This document shows, piece by piece, positions 7,538-15,441 of a stretch of 64,000 bases of DNA. Source of the stretch: Streptomyces shenzhenensis (GTDB lineage: Bacteria; Actinomycetota; Actinomycetes; Streptomycetales; Streptomycetaceae); contig NZ_PENI01000029.1 of assembly GCF_003688995.1 (NCBI RefSeq), positions 57,416 to 121,415 on the forward strand, given 5' to 3'. Both the position numbers and the translations under genes were made by a program. Position 1 is the stretch's first letter. Each line of letters starts with the position of its first letter. The notes below the pieces were generated by a model that worked only from the letters and a program-made list of their open reading frames with translations, was not told the DNA's origin and did no database searches.

Positions 7538-7624
7538 GCACAGCCACAACTGAACACCGACAACTCAACATCGACAACTCAACATCGCGGCTCAGCAGCC
7601 GTACAGCACAGTCACAACTGAACA
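7538..7624. repeat. clustered short direct repeats 3' of the Eis-like gene
   Basis: Two exact abutting 14-mers, CGACAACTCAACAT (7558-7571 and 7572-7585), are flanked by a 19-mer GCACAGYCACAACTGAACA at 7538-7556 and 7606-7624. All contain CAACTSAACA, giving four copies in 87 bases. The 342-base gap 7325-7666 otherwise holds only the devE control region and a hairpin. Confidence 0.55.
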
Positions 7625-7666
7625 AGCTCGCTACGGATGATCACGGTCGGCCGGGAGGAAGGAGCA

Positions 7667-8899
7667 TCAGAAGAGGTCCGGGCACCACGGTCGCCCGGGC
7701 GTGTGCAGCAGGGCGTCGGCCACGTGGGCGGCGCCCTCTCGTTCTTCCCGGATCCGGCCCAGCGCGAGCAGCCGCGCGGCCGACTCGTCACCGAGCCACA
7801 GGGTGGCCAACTCAGCTATGTCCAGCGTGAGTTCCGCGTCGTCGCCGGTCGGTGCGCAGCTCGCGCCGGCCGGCGACGCCGTCAGCCGGTACCGGCCGCC
7901 CGCGATGCCCTGCCGGTCGACGACCTCCAGCACCAGCGTGCCGGTGCTGTCGTACGTACGGGCCTCCAGCGCCCGTACGACGTCCAGGACGCGCACCCAC
8001 AGCCAGTCCGCCTGCGTCGTGACCCGGGCCGCGCGCGGGTCCGGCAGCAGCAGCGGGAGCAGATCGTCCGGTGCGCGCCAGCCGCTCTTGACCTTGGTGA
8101 TCCAGTCGATCGAGCACAGGTAGTGCCACAGGGCGCGCTCGGCCGCCGGGGTCGAGGCGATCAGCCAGTTCACATCGGCGGTGTTCTGCGGCTGCTTGCC
8201 CTGCCAGGTGTTGTCCGCCTGGTACGAGACCAGGCCCTCCAGGTCGCCGGAGGGGGAGCGGTAGCCGACGTAGTACGGCTCGGTCCAGTCGCCGAAGCGT
8301 ACGGCGCCCGTGTTGGCCTGCCACCACAGGTCGTCGCGGCTCACCGCGCCGGGCCGGCCGCGGCGTACGCGCTCGTGCAGCTCCGGGCCCGCCTTGCGGA
8401 CCTCGGCCGCGTCCAGCAGGTCGATCCGGCCGCCGTCCGCCGGGCCCGACCAGCGGGGGTCGAGGCCGGCGCGGGGCACATCGACGGTCCACTCCGTGGT
8501 CCAGGTGGCGGGGCCGAAGCCGTAGCGGCCGTAGATCGGGTACTCGGCGGCGATGAGCGTGGCGACGACGTCGCCGCGGTCCTTCGCCGCCGCGAGGTCC
8601 TGGCTCATCATGCGGGTCAGCAGGCCGCGGCGGCGGTGCGTGGGCGAGACCGTCACGTTGGAGATCGCGTCCGCGGGGACGGTGGCGCCGCCGACCACGG
8701 TGATCTCCTGGGCGAAGGAGCGGAACGTCGCGACACAGCGGTCGCCGTCGAAGCCGCCGAGCAGGCGGCCGGGGACGAACTGGGCGCGGCGGGCCGCCAA
8801 TTGTTCGGGGGTCGGGGTGGGAGAGCGGAGGAAGCCGGTGTTCAGGGCGCGGAGCCAGTCGGGGAACTCGGCCTCGGTGACGGGGCGAACGTCGGTCAT
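7667..8899 (-). CDS. Eis-like GNAT N-acetyltransferase
   Basis: A 410-residue protein with the Eis layout: an N-terminal GNAT domain carrying the acetyl-CoA loop (SNVTVSPTHRRRGLLTRMM), a second degenerate GNAT domain, and a C-terminal sterol-carrier-like domain. The protein ends in a free carboxylate (PDLF). Eis enzymes acetylate amines on aminoglycosides and other substrates at several positions, using a C-terminal carboxylate in catalysis (established for Eis). The length matches the family. The start is ATG 8899 (MTDVRPVTEAEF); the open frame continues upstream for 19 codons without support. It stands alone, transcribed leftward. Confidence 0.8.
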   Translation of the reverse strand: MTDVRPVTEAEFPDWLRALNTGFLRSPTPTPEQLAARRAQFVPGRLLGGFDGDRCVATFRSFAQEITVVGGATVPADAISNVTVSPTHRRRGLLTRMMSQDLAAAKDRGDVVATLIAAEYPIYGRYGFGPATWTTEWTVDVPRAGLDPRWSGPADGGRIDLLDAAEVRKAGPELHERVRRGRPGAVSRDDLWWQANTGAVRFGDWTEPYYVGYRSPSGDLEGLVSYQADNTWQGKQPQNTADVNWLIASTPAAERALWHYLCSIDWITKVKSGWRAPDDLLPLLLPDPRAARVTTQADWLWVRVLDVVRALEARTYDSTGTLVLEVVDRQGIAGGRYRLTASPAGASCAPTGDDAELTLDIAELATLWLGDESAARLLALGRIREEREGAAHVADALLHTPGRPWCPDLF

Positions 8900-9025
8900 G
8901 GGGTCACGGTAGGTGCGGTGCGCTGCGCTGTCGCGGGGTTTTACCTGCCCACCCACCCGACTCGGTTCCCCACGAACCCACCCCCGGACCCAGGGCGGTA
9001 CGGCCCTCCGGGCGCGCCGGGTCCG

Positions 9026-9643
9026 TCACAGGAGCAGGTCGTCGACCTGGGCCTCGCCCTCCCGGTAGCGGCGGGCGATCTCCGCGCTGCAGTCGTCCGC
9101 CGTGCTCTGGAGATGGTGACGGCGGCGGGATGCCTGCCGCTCGTAGCGCACGAGGCGGCCCATCGCCGTGCTGAGCTCCTGGTCCGTGCGGGCCTCCAGG
9201 TCGGACAGCTCGACCTCGGCGAGCATGTCGGCGGCCAGCCGCCGGTACTCCTCGCCGTGCGGCGTGCCCACCGTGACATGGCGGGCCGACGAGCGGTGCC
9301 GGGCCGGCGCGTCGGTGAGGATCTCCGGGAGCCGGTCGACCACGGAGGCGGCCTCGGCCGCGGCGACCGACTCCGGCCCCCGGCGGGCCAGTTCCGCGCG
9401 CAGGATGTCGATCCGGCCCTGCAGCAGCCGCCGTACGTAACTGAGGTCCGCCTCGTCGCGCTGGGCGTCCCGGCGCAGGACGCGCAGCTCGGGCAGGCTC
9501 AGCCGGATCATGTCGTACCTCGGCTCGTCCGGTGCCGGCATCGGGCTGTCGCTGCGCTGCACGGGCGGCCGGTGCGTCTCCTGCCCGCCCGCGAGGGCGG
9601 CCGTGATCGCACCGGGCGGCTGCCCGATACTCGGTGTACTCAT
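9026..9643 (-). CDS. rsiG: c-di-GMP-responsive anti-sigma factor RsiG
   Basis: A 205-residue, largely helical protein with two copies of the RsiG signature E-x3-S-x2-R-x3-Q-x3-D: residues E64, S68, R71, Q75, D79 and E168, S172, R175, Q179, D183. In S. venezuelae these twin motifs in an antiparallel coiled coil bind c-di-GMP, and the loaded protein sequesters the sporulation sigma factor WhiG (established). Both motifs are intact, so c-di-GMP binding is expected. There is a disordered N-terminus of about 40 residues and no membrane segment, so it is cytoplasmic. A start at the internal Met35 is possible, as the Shine-Dalgarno before 9643 is poor. whiG itself is not nearby. Confidence 0.88.
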   Translation of the reverse strand: MSTPSIGQPPGAITAALAGGQETHRPPVQRSDSPMPAPDEPRYDMIRLSLPELRVLRRDAQRDEADLSYVRRLLQGRIDILRAELARRGPESVAAAEAASVVDRLPEILTDAPARHRSSARHVTVGTPHGEEYRRLAADMLAEVELSDLEARTDQELSTAMGRLVRYERQASRRRHHLQSTADDCSAEIARRYREGEAQVDDLLL

Positions 9644-9823
9644 GTGCCTCTACCGTCCCCTCGACCGGCGTACGGGAGCATCGTGCCACCCCAAGTGGCC
9701 ACTATGCGGCCGAGTGCCCCCGAACGGCCCCAGATGGGGGGTTAAGGATCAAAAATCGTCCTGCCGACAGGCCCTTTCGGCCCACCTGACGACCGGTCCC
9801 GGGCACCCGGCATCATGGTCCGC

Positions 9824-10249
9824 ATGCGTGCAGTGGTGCAACGGGTGGACGGCGCGAGCGTCGTCGTGGACGGCGAGACGGTCGGGGCGATCGAGGGCGA
9901 GGGGCTGTGCGTCCTCGTCGGGGTCACCCATGAGGACACCAAGGAGAAGGCGGCACAGCTCGCCCGCAAGCTCTGGTCCCTGCGCATCCTGCACGACGAG
10001 CGGTCGTGCAGCGACATCGACGCCCCGCTGCTGGTCATCAGCCAGTTCACGCTGTACGGGGACGCGCGCAAGGGGCGCCGGCCCACCTGGAACGCGGCGG
10101 CCCCGGGCGATGCCGCCGAACCGCTGGTGGACGAGGTGGTCGCACAGCTGCGTGCCCTGGGCGCGACCGTGGCGACGGGCCGGTTCGGCGCTCAGATGCG
10201 GGTCTCGCTGACGAACGACGGCCCGTTCACCGTCCTGCTGGAGATGTGA
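9824..10249 (+). CDS. dtd: D-aminoacyl-tRNA deacylase
   Basis: A 141-residue enzyme that hydrolyses D-aminoacyl-tRNAs, chiefly D-Tyr-tRNA, to clear mischarged tRNA. It starts MRAVVQRV, the canonical beginning, at ATG 9824; an ATG three codons earlier is in frame but atypical. The two signature motifs that meet in the dimer active site are present: SQFTLYGD and NDGPFTV near the C-terminus (the family's gatekeeper Gly-cisPro element is N-terminal to these). The length is normal. It converges on ygfZ, from which it is separated by 44 bases. Confidence 0.93.
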   Translation: MRAVVQRVDGASVVVDGETVGAIEGEGLCVLVGVTHEDTKEKAAQLARKLWSLRILHDERSCSDIDAPLLVISQFTLYGDARKGRRPTWNAAAPGDAAEPLVDEVVAQLRALGATVATGRFGAQMRVSLTNDGPFTVLLEM

Positions 10250-10293
10250 ACCCCGGGGCCGCGGGGCTCTCCCCCAGGGGTCACGGGGTCCGT

Positions 10294-11259
10294 TCAGGGC
10301 TCGACGACGGTCTCCTGGGCCGCCGCCGTGTCCCCGGCCATCAGCCGCGCGTCCACCGGCACGTTCCGCTTGACCAGGGCGAGGGCGACCGGGCCCAGTT
10401 CGTAGTGGCGCGCGGACGTCGTGATGAAGCCGACCTTGCGGCCGTCGGGGTCCTCGTCCGCGAGCCGGATCTCGGTGCCGTGCGGGGGCAGATGGACCTC
10501 GCTGCCGTCGAGGTGCAGGAAGACCAGGCGGCGCGGCGGCTTGCCCAGGTTCTGCACCCGGGCGACGGTCTCCTGGCCGCGGTAGCAGCCCTTCTGCAGA
10601 TGGACCGCGGAGCCGATCCAGCCCAGCTCGTGCGGGATGGTGCGGTGGTCGGTCTCGAAGCCGAGGCGCGGGTGGTGCCGCTCGACGCGCAGCGCCTCGT
10701 GGGCGAGGATGCCGGCGGGCGGCCCGGCCTTCTCGGCGTACGACTCCAGGTCGGCGCGCGGGAGGAAGACGTCACGGCCGTACGCCGTCTCGCGGACGAC
10801 GACGCCGTCCGGTACCTCCGCGATCGAGCCGGCGGGCAGGTGGACGACGGCGAAGTCGGCCGTCCGGTCGGCGACCTCGACCTGGTAGAAGAACTTCATC
10901 GATTCCAGGTACGCGATCAGCGCGTCCTGGGTGCCGGGCTCCACATGGGCCCAGACCGTGTCGCCGTCGTCCACCAGGTACAGGGCGTGTTCGACGTGGC
11001 CGTGCGCGGACAGGATCAGCGCCTCGGTGGCCTCGCCCGCGGGAAGTTCGCTGACGTGCTGGGTGAGGAGGAGGTGCAGCCAGCTCAGCCGGTCCGCACC
11101 GGAGACGGTCACCACTCCGCGGTGCGAGAGGTCGACGAATCCGGTGCCGTCGGCGAGGGCGCGCTGTTCGCGGAACAGGTCGCCGTAGTGGGCGGCGACG
11201 CCTTCGTCCGCACCCTCGGCGGGGACTGCGCCGGGCAGGGACAGCAGGGGGCTCTTCAT
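10294..11259 (-). CDS. ygfZ: tRNA-modifying/Fe-S folate-binding protein YgfZ
   Basis: A 321-residue protein of the YgfZ/GcvT (IBA57-like) family with the diagnostic KGCYRGQE motif followed by TVARVQNLG and an aminomethyltransferase-type beta-barrel C-terminus. Family members bind folate and support maturation of certain Fe-S enzymes; the cysteine of KGCYxGQE is the key residue (established). It starts at ATG 11259 (MKSPLLSL). It is nine bases downstream of the nur stop in the same orientation and is probably co-transcribed with it. The protein is cytoplasmic. Confidence 0.88.
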   Translation of the reverse strand: MKSPLLSLPGAVPAEGADEGVAAHYGDLFREQRALADGTGFVDLSHRGVVTVSGADRLSWLHLLLTQHVSELPAGEATEALILSAHGHVEHALYLVDDGDTVWAHVEPGTQDALIAYLESMKFFYQVEVADRTADFAVVHLPAGSIAEVPDGVVVRETAYGRDVFLPRADLESYAEKAGPPAGILAHEALRVERHHPRLGFETDHRTIPHELGWIGSAVHLQKGCYRGQETVARVQNLGKPPRRLVFLHLDGSEVHLPPHGTEIRLADEDPDGRKVGFITTSARHYELGPVALALVKRNVPVDARLMAGDTAAAQETVVEP

Positions 11260-11268
11260 GCGACAAGC

Positions 11269-11706
11269 CTACGACTCGGTAGTTGAACGCTTGAGGGAGC
11301 AGTCGCGGCACCGGCCGAAGAGCGCGAAGTGCTTCATGTCCGTGTCGAAGCCGAAGTCGGCGCGCAGCTTGGCGGTGAACTCGGCGGCGACCGACACGTC
11401 CGCCTCGATGACGTTCTGGCAGTCCCGGCACACCAGGTGTATGTGGTGGTGGCGGTCGGCGAGGTGGTAGGTGGGGGCGCCGTGACCGAGGTGGGCGTGC
11501 GAGACGAGGCCCAGCTCCTCGAGCAGTTCCAGCGTGCGGTAGACGGTGGAGATGTTGACCCCCGACGCGGTCTTCCGCACCTCGACGAGGATGTCGTCGG
11601 GGGTGGCGTGTTCCAGGGTGTCCACGGCTTCGAGCACAAGTTGCCGCTGCGGCGTCAGCCGGTAGCCACGCTGTCGTAGATCGCTCTTCCAGTCGATGCT
11701 CACCAC
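11269..11706 (-). CDS. nur: Fur-family nickel-responsive regulator Nur
   Basis: A 145-residue Fur-family repressor. It has a winged helix over residues 1-80 (YRLTPQRQLVLEAV, then STVYRTLELLEELG) and a metal-binding dimerisation domain with HHHIHLVCRDC and a closing CRDCSLK. From memory the sequence is close to S. coelicolor Nur, which represses the iron superoxide dismutase and nickel-transport genes in response to nickel, and the neighbourhood is the same. Catalase- or zinc-type Fur paralogues cannot be excluded from motifs alone. The start is GTG 11706, or the adjacent GTG 11703; a GGGGG tract lies just upstream. Confidence 0.85.
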   Translation of the reverse strand: MVSIDWKSDLRQRGYRLTPQRQLVLEAVDTLEHATPDDILVEVRKTASGVNISTVYRTLELLEELGLVSHAHLGHGAPTYHLADRHHHIHLVCRDCQNVIEADVSVAAEFTAKLRADFGFDTDMKHFALFGRCRDCSLKRSTTES

Positions 11707-11796
11707 ACCCCCAGTCTAGGACGCACCGGCCGGGGTCATGCCTCGGTCGACAGGACACCGCTCGAGCGGCCGTCCTCCGGAGTGCCGGTGAGCACG

Positions 11797-11829
11797 ACGT
11801 CCCCCGGGCCGTTGCGGCGCGGGGGACGT
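11797..11829 (-). terminator. terminator of the nitrobindin-like gene
   Basis: ACGTCCCCC (11797-11805) pairs perfectly with GGGGGACGT (11821-11829) across a 15-base loop. It sits 22 bases beyond the stop of the leftward gene at 11851 and before nur. Confidence 0.6.
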
Positions 11830-11850
11830 GGGGGCTCGGTGAGGCGTGGG

Positions 11851-12426
11851 CTACTTGAAGAAGGCGATTCCGTCGTCCGGGAGGTCGTCGGGGAGGGCCT
11901 TGGCCCAGCGTTCGACCTCCTCGGGGGTGACGACCTTCTTCAGGTGGGCGGACATGTAGGGGCGCAGCTCGACCTCGGGGGTCTGCTTCTCGCCGACCCA
12001 CATGAGGTCGCTCTTCACATAGCCGTACAGGCGCTTGCCGCCGGTGTACGGGCGGGCGCCGGCGGTCCGCGCCACCGCGTCCGTGACCAGGTCGATCTGC
12101 GGCTTCTTGTCGGCCAGCTCGCCGTACCAGATCTCGATGACGCCGTCGTCACGGGTCATGGTGATCTCGACCTTGCGGTGGGCGTCGATCCGCCAGAAGC
12201 CGGACTCCGACTCCAGCGGGCGGACCTTGTTCCCGTCCCTGTCCAGCACCCAGGTATGGGAGTGGTACTCCAGGAAGTCCCGGCCGTCGTGGCTGAAGGT
12301 GACCTCCTGGCCGAAGTTGCACTTCTCGGAGCCGGGGAAGTCGTGCACGCCCGCGCCGGCCCAGTTGCCGAGCAGGAAGGCCAGGGGGACCAGGTCCGGG
12401 TGAAGGTCCGACGGGATCTCGATCAT
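11851..12426 (-). CDS. nitrobindin-like heme-binding beta-barrel protein
   Basis: A 191-residue protein of the THAP4/nitrobindin (DUF1794, FABP-like) family. The opening LAFLLGNWAGAG matches the family's GxWxGxG start, and the alternating strands continue through GFWRIDAHRKVEITM to the C-terminus. Bona fide nitrobindins hold a heme through a C-terminal histidine and scavenge or isomerise peroxynitrite. Here no clear equivalent histidine is visible near the end, so heme binding is uncertain. It starts at ATG 12426 and is transcribed alone, ending at a strong hairpin. Confidence 0.75.
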   Translation of the reverse strand: MIEIPSDLHPDLVPLAFLLGNWAGAGVHDFPGSEKCNFGQEVTFSHDGRDFLEYHSHTWVLDRDGNKVRPLESESGFWRIDAHRKVEITMTRDDGVIEIWYGELADKKPQIDLVTDAVARTAGARPYTGGKRLYGYVKSDLMWVGEKQTPEVELRPYMSAHLKKVVTPEEVERWAKALPDDLPDDGIAFFK

Positions 12427-12460
12427 GAGCGGTGGTTCCTGGATCGGTTCGGGTACGGGC

Positions 12461-12559
12461 TCAGCGCTGACCCTGGTACAGCTTCTTCACGGCCAGCCCG
12501 GCGAAGGCGAGGACGCCGACGCAGACCAGGACCAGCAGGATTTCGAAGAAGATCTCCAC
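12461..12559 (-). CDS. 32-residue single-helix membrane peptide
   Basis: A short coding sequence starting at GTG 12559 with AAGGAG five or so bases before it and ending at TGA 12461. It encodes 32 residues: an acidic N-terminus (MEIFFEIL), a 17-residue hydrophobic helix (LLVLVCVGVLAFAGLAV) and a basic tail (KKLYQGQR). The good ribosome binding site and amphiphilic layout argue it is real. It is 34 bases upstream of the nitrobindin-like gene on the same strand. Function unknown. Confidence 0.55.
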   Translation of the reverse strand: MEIFFEILLVLVCVGVLAFAGLAVKKLYQGQR

Positions 12560-12651
12560 GGGTGCTCCTTGAGCGAGGGTGGGCAGACAGAGCCGGGGCG
12601 GCCCCAGCTTACGTCAGCCCTTCTTGACACCACCCACGAAGGCCGCCCGGT

Positions 12652-12944
12652 TCAGCCCAGCAGCTGGCTCTGCAGCGCCACCGTCTGCTGGAAGGGGGCG
12701 GCCGCCGCGGTGCCCTTGCGGGACTGAGGACCGGGACGAGGCCGGACAGCTGCTCACCGACTACGGGCTGTCCTGCGCCGCCGACAGCGCCTCGACCTCG
12801 CCCTCGGCCCGCTCGAGCAGGGGCTGGGAGAGCGACGGCAGCGCGGTCCGCCTGGACGACGTAGCCGGCGCACGCACCGGCGCCGATGCCGAGCACGGCC
12901 GCGGCAGCGATCATCCCTCTCAGAACATGAAGCGCGTCTTTCAT
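12652..12944 (-). pseudogene. frameshifted secreted/anchored protein remnant
   Basis: The frame from ATG 12944 begins with a convincing signal or anchor segment (HVLRGMIAAAAVLGIGAG). It then turns to arginine-glycine-rich shadow sequence. A plausible protein continues in a second frame (LPSLSQPLLERAEGEVEALS) and ends in yet another (APFQQTVALQSQLLG, stop at 12652). This suggests at least two frameshifts in a small secreted protein. Sequencing error is an alternative explanation. The start converges head-to-head with the DsrE-like gene, whose start is only 65 bases away. Confidence 0.4.
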
Positions 12945-13009
12945 GCCGCGCGCACAGAAGACCCATGGGTAACCAGCACCGTTGCAAGGAAGTTGATTAC
13001 GATTCGGGC

Positions 13010-13372
13010 ATGGCGAAGAAGCTCGTGGTCAAGGTGACGGCGGGGGCCGATGCCCCCGAGCGCTGCTCGCAGGCGTTCACGGTCGCGGCGGTGGCGGTGG
13101 CCAGCGGGGTCGAGGTCTCCCTGTGGCTGACCGGCGAGTCCTCGTGGTTCGCGCTGCCGGGCCGGGCCGCCGAGTTCGACCTGCCGCATGCCGCGCCGCT
13201 GCCCGATCTGCTGGAGTCGATCCTGGCGGCCGGCCGGGTCACCCTGTGCACACAGTGCGCGGCCCGCCGCGAGATCACGGAGAAGGACGTCATCGAGGGC
13301 GTACGGATCGCGGGCGCGCAGGTCTTCGTGCAGGAGGCACTGGGAGACGGCACCCAGGCCCTCGTGTACTGA
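13010..13372 (+). CDS. DsrE-like small sulfur-relay family protein
   Basis: A 120-residue protein with the DsrE/DsrF alpha-beta layout: KLVVKVTAGADAPERCSQAF at the N-terminus, a central LPDLLESILAAG helix, and a CTQCAARR loop (CxxC). Family members pass sulfur or bind cofactors in sulfur metabolism. The CxxC here may bind metal or act as a redox pair (inference). The start chosen is ATG 13010, as MAKKLVVKV is a natural beginning; an in-frame ATG 45 bases upstream has no support. It lies beside the sulfurtransferase/DUF1416 group, but on the opposite strand. Confidence 0.7.
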   Translation: MAKKLVVKVTAGADAPERCSQAFTVAAVAVASGVEVSLWLTGESSWFALPGRAAEFDLPHAAPLPDLLESILAAGRVTLCTQCAARREITEKDVIEGVRIAGAQVFVQEALGDGTQALVY

Positions 13373-13410
13373 CCCCGCGTCGACCGGACGCGGCTCTGCC
13401 GGCGGAGCGC

Positions 13411-13668
13411 TCAGTGGCGCTTCTTGCCGTCCAGCTCGTCCCACCACTCGTCGGACTGCGGGTCGCCCGAGGGATCGTCCCACCAACGGTCCTCGGGGCC
13501 GCGCCGGTTGGCGATCATCGCGGCGACGGGCGGGATGACCATGGCCACGATGCACATCGCGACGGCCGCGGGCACCGACCAGATGCGTACGACGCCCCAG
13601 GCCAGGACGAAGAGTGCGATGCAGACGCCCATCATGGCGAAGTACACGTGACGCCGCCGTGCGTACAT
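13411..13668 (-). CDS. DUF3099 membrane protein
   Basis: An 85-residue protein with a basic N-terminus (MYARRRHVY), two hydrophobic helices (about residues 10-28 and 32-52), and a hydrophilic tryptophan-rich tail (RWWDD, DEWWDEL). This is the layout of the actinobacterial DUF3099 family, whose function is unknown. It converges on the DsrE-like gene and is followed upstream by the DUF1416 gene in the same orientation. Confidence 0.75.
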   Translation of the reverse strand: MYARRRHVYFAMMGVCIALFVLAWGVVRIWSVPAAVAMCIVAMVIPPVAAMIANRRGPEDRWWDDPSGDPQSDEWWDELDGKKRH

Positions 13669-13757
13669 GACTCCAGGGTAGGTCCGGACAGGCGGAAGGA
13701 CCGCGCCCGGGCGTCCAACCCGTGGGGCGCGGCCCTCCGGCCGTTCCGTGGTGCTGC

Positions 13758-14045
13758 TCAGACCGCGATCGCGACCTCCGCGAGGCCGCCCTGCTGGGCG
13801 ACGACGGTGCGGTCGGCGGTGCCGCCGGGCACGAGGGCACGGACGGTCCAGGTGCCCTCGGCCGCGTAGAAGCGGAACTGTCCGGTGGCGGAGGTCGGGA
13901 CCTCCGCGGTGAACTCGCCGGTCGAGTCCAGGAGCCGGACGTAACCCGTCACCGGCTCGCCGTCGCGGGTCACCTGGCCCTGGATGGTGGTCTCACCGGG
14001 CTTGATCGTCGAGGCGTCCGGGCCGCCGGCCTTCGCTCCACACAT
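13758..14045 (-). CDS. DUF1416 protein, sulfurtransferase partner
   Basis: A 95-residue protein starting MCGAKAGGPD, then a beta-sandwich-like sequence (GQVTRDGEPVTGYVRLLD). It belongs to the DUF1416 family (mycobacterial SseC type), almost always encoded directly after a rhodanese as here, 46 bases downstream of sseA. The conserved N-terminal MCG cysteine may take part in sulfur relay (inference). Normal length. Transcribed with the sulfurtransferase. Confidence 0.85.
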   Translation of the reverse strand: MCGAKAGGPDASTIKPGETTIQGQVTRDGEPVTGYVRLLDSTGEFTAEVPTSATGQFRFYAAEGTWTVRALVPGGTADRTVVAQQGGLAEVAIAV

Positions 14046-14091
14046 GCTGCTTCTCCAGAGGTCTGAGGTCTTGCAGGGTCGGTCGGGTCGC

Positions 14092-14937
14092 CTACTTGCC
14101 GGTGCCCAGCTCGATCGGCACGCCCACCAGGGAGCCGTACTCGGTCCAGGAGCCGTCGTAGTTCTTGACGTTCTGGACGCCCAGCAGCTCGTGCAGCACG
14201 AACCAGGTCAGCGCGGAGCGCTCACCGATGCGGCAGTAGGCGATGGTGTCCTTGGCGAGGTCCACGTCCTCGACGGTGTACAGCTCCTTCAGGTCGTCGT
14301 CCGACTTGAAGGTGCCGTCGTCGTTGGCGTTCTTCGACCACGGGATGTTCTTGGCGGTCGGGACGTGGCCGGGGCGCTGCGACTGCTCCTGCGGCAGGTG
14401 CGCCGGGGCGAGCAGCTTGCCCGAGAACTCGTCGGGGGAACGCACGTCGACGAGGTTCTGCGAGCCGATGGCGGCCACGATGTCGTCGCGGAACGCGCGG
14501 ATCGACGTGTCCTGCGGCTTGGCCCTGTAGTCGGTCGCGGCGCGCTCGGGCACCTCGGCGCCGTCGACCAGCTCGCGGGCGTCCAGCTCCCACTTCTTGC
14601 GGCCGCCGTCGAGCAGCTTGACGTTGTCGTGGCCGTACAGCTTGAAGTACCAGTACGCGTAGGACGCGAACCAGTTGTTGTTGCCGCCGTAGAGGATCAC
14701 CAGCGTGTCGTTGGCGATGCCCTTCGCCGACAGGAGCTTCTCGAAGCCCTCCTGGTCGATGAAGTCACGGCGGACCGGGTCCTGAAGGTCCTTGGTCCAG
14801 TCGATGCGGATCGCGTTCTTGATGTGGTTCTTCTCGTACGCGGTCGTGTCCTCGTCGACCTCGACGATCGCGATGCTCGGGTCTTCGAGGTGCTCCTGCA
14901 ACCAGTCGGCGTCGACCAGGACGTCGCTGCGGCTCAT
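14092..14937 (-). CDS. sseA: thiosulfate sulfurtransferase (two-domain rhodanese)
   Basis: A 281-residue tandem rhodanese. The N-terminal inactive domain (VLVDADWLQEHLEDP) and the C-terminal catalytic domain are both present. The active-site loop is CRIGERS, with the persulfide-carrying cysteine in TIAYCRIGERSALTW. It transfers sulfane sulfur from thiosulfate or mercaptopyruvate to acceptors such as cyanide or thiols; actinobacterial copies are annotated cysA or sseA. The start ATG 14937 follows AGGAGAAAGAGC. It is led by a 26-residue leader peptide 124 bases upstream and followed by DUF1416, so one operon of leader-sseA-DUF1416. Confidence 0.9.
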   Translation of the reverse strand: MSRSDVLVDADWLQEHLEDPSIAIVEVDEDTTAYEKNHIKNAIRIDWTKDLQDPVRRDFIDQEGFEKLLSAKGIANDTLVILYGGNNNWFASYAYWYFKLYGHDNVKLLDGGRKKWELDARELVDGAEVPERAATDYRAKPQDTSIRAFRDDIVAAIGSQNLVDVRSPDEFSGKLLAPAHLPQEQSQRPGHVPTAKNIPWSKNANDDGTFKSDDDLKELYTVEDVDLAKDTIAYCRIGERSALTWFVLHELLGVQNVKNYDGSWTEYGSLVGVPIELGTGK

Positions 14938-15061
14938 GCTCTTTCTCCTCCGGGGCAGTTGCGGCGGGGCGTGCGAGTGCGTGGGGCGCGGGCTCCCGCA
15001 GGGAGCGCGCACGGGTGCCCTGAGCTGGGCGGCTGAAGAACGCGGAAGTCGGGGCTCCCGC

Positions 15062-15142
15062 TCAGAAGGGGCGACAGAGCATGGCGGCGACGCGGCACAG
15101 GTCTACTGCCCGCCGCTTCGTGAGGTCCGCCTGTCGCTTCAT
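15062..15142 (-). CDS. putative leader peptide upstream of sseA
   Basis: A 26-residue reading frame, ATG 15142 to TGA 15062. It contains KRRAVDLCRVAAMLCR, the conserved core of a family of short actinobacterial 'putative leader peptides' found before sulfur-metabolism and related genes. Two cysteine codons late in the peptide, each followed by arginine, would let ribosomes sense Cys-tRNA supply (inference from attenuation logic). The promoter spacing predicts transcription beginning at or one base before the ATG, so the peptide is probably translated from a leaderless mRNA. Confidence 0.75.
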   Translation of the reverse strand: MKRQADLTKRRAVDLCRVAAMLCRPF

Positions 15143-15149
15143 GGCGTCG

Positions 15150-15178
15150 ATCGTAGGGACGGACAGGCGGACATGTCA
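15150..15178 (-). promoter_or_regulatory. promoter of the leader-sseA operon
   Basis: On the minus strand, TGACAT (15178-15173) and TACGAT (15155-15150) are separated by exactly 17 bases, a good HrdB-type pair. The expected start site, about seven bases on, falls at 15142-15143, the A of the leader ATG. Confidence 0.6.
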
Positions 15179-15441
15179 CCGGCGTGTCGCATGATGAGAC
15201 GCGATCGTCCGCGATGTGGGATCACTGGACCGCACGGGCCATCGCGGCCGGGCCCGCGGGCGTCCGGACCGCGTGCGGTATCTGCGGTGCGGACATGACC
15301 GTCTCGCCTGTCGGACGCCCGGGGCGTCCGACGGCTGCCGCGGCCGTCCGCCGGCTGTCCATCGGCTGTCCGTCCCTCGGTGGTCCGTCGGTACCTGATG
15401 CCGTCCGTGGCGCCGCGCGGCGGTGGTCGGCGCTGTCGGTC

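Noticed and set aside
7380..7560. Third micro-membrane protein next to devE
   Set aside because: The only open frame there (starting SRFQAEISTVKL) is hydrophilic, arginine-rich and has no similarity to the two membrane hairpins.
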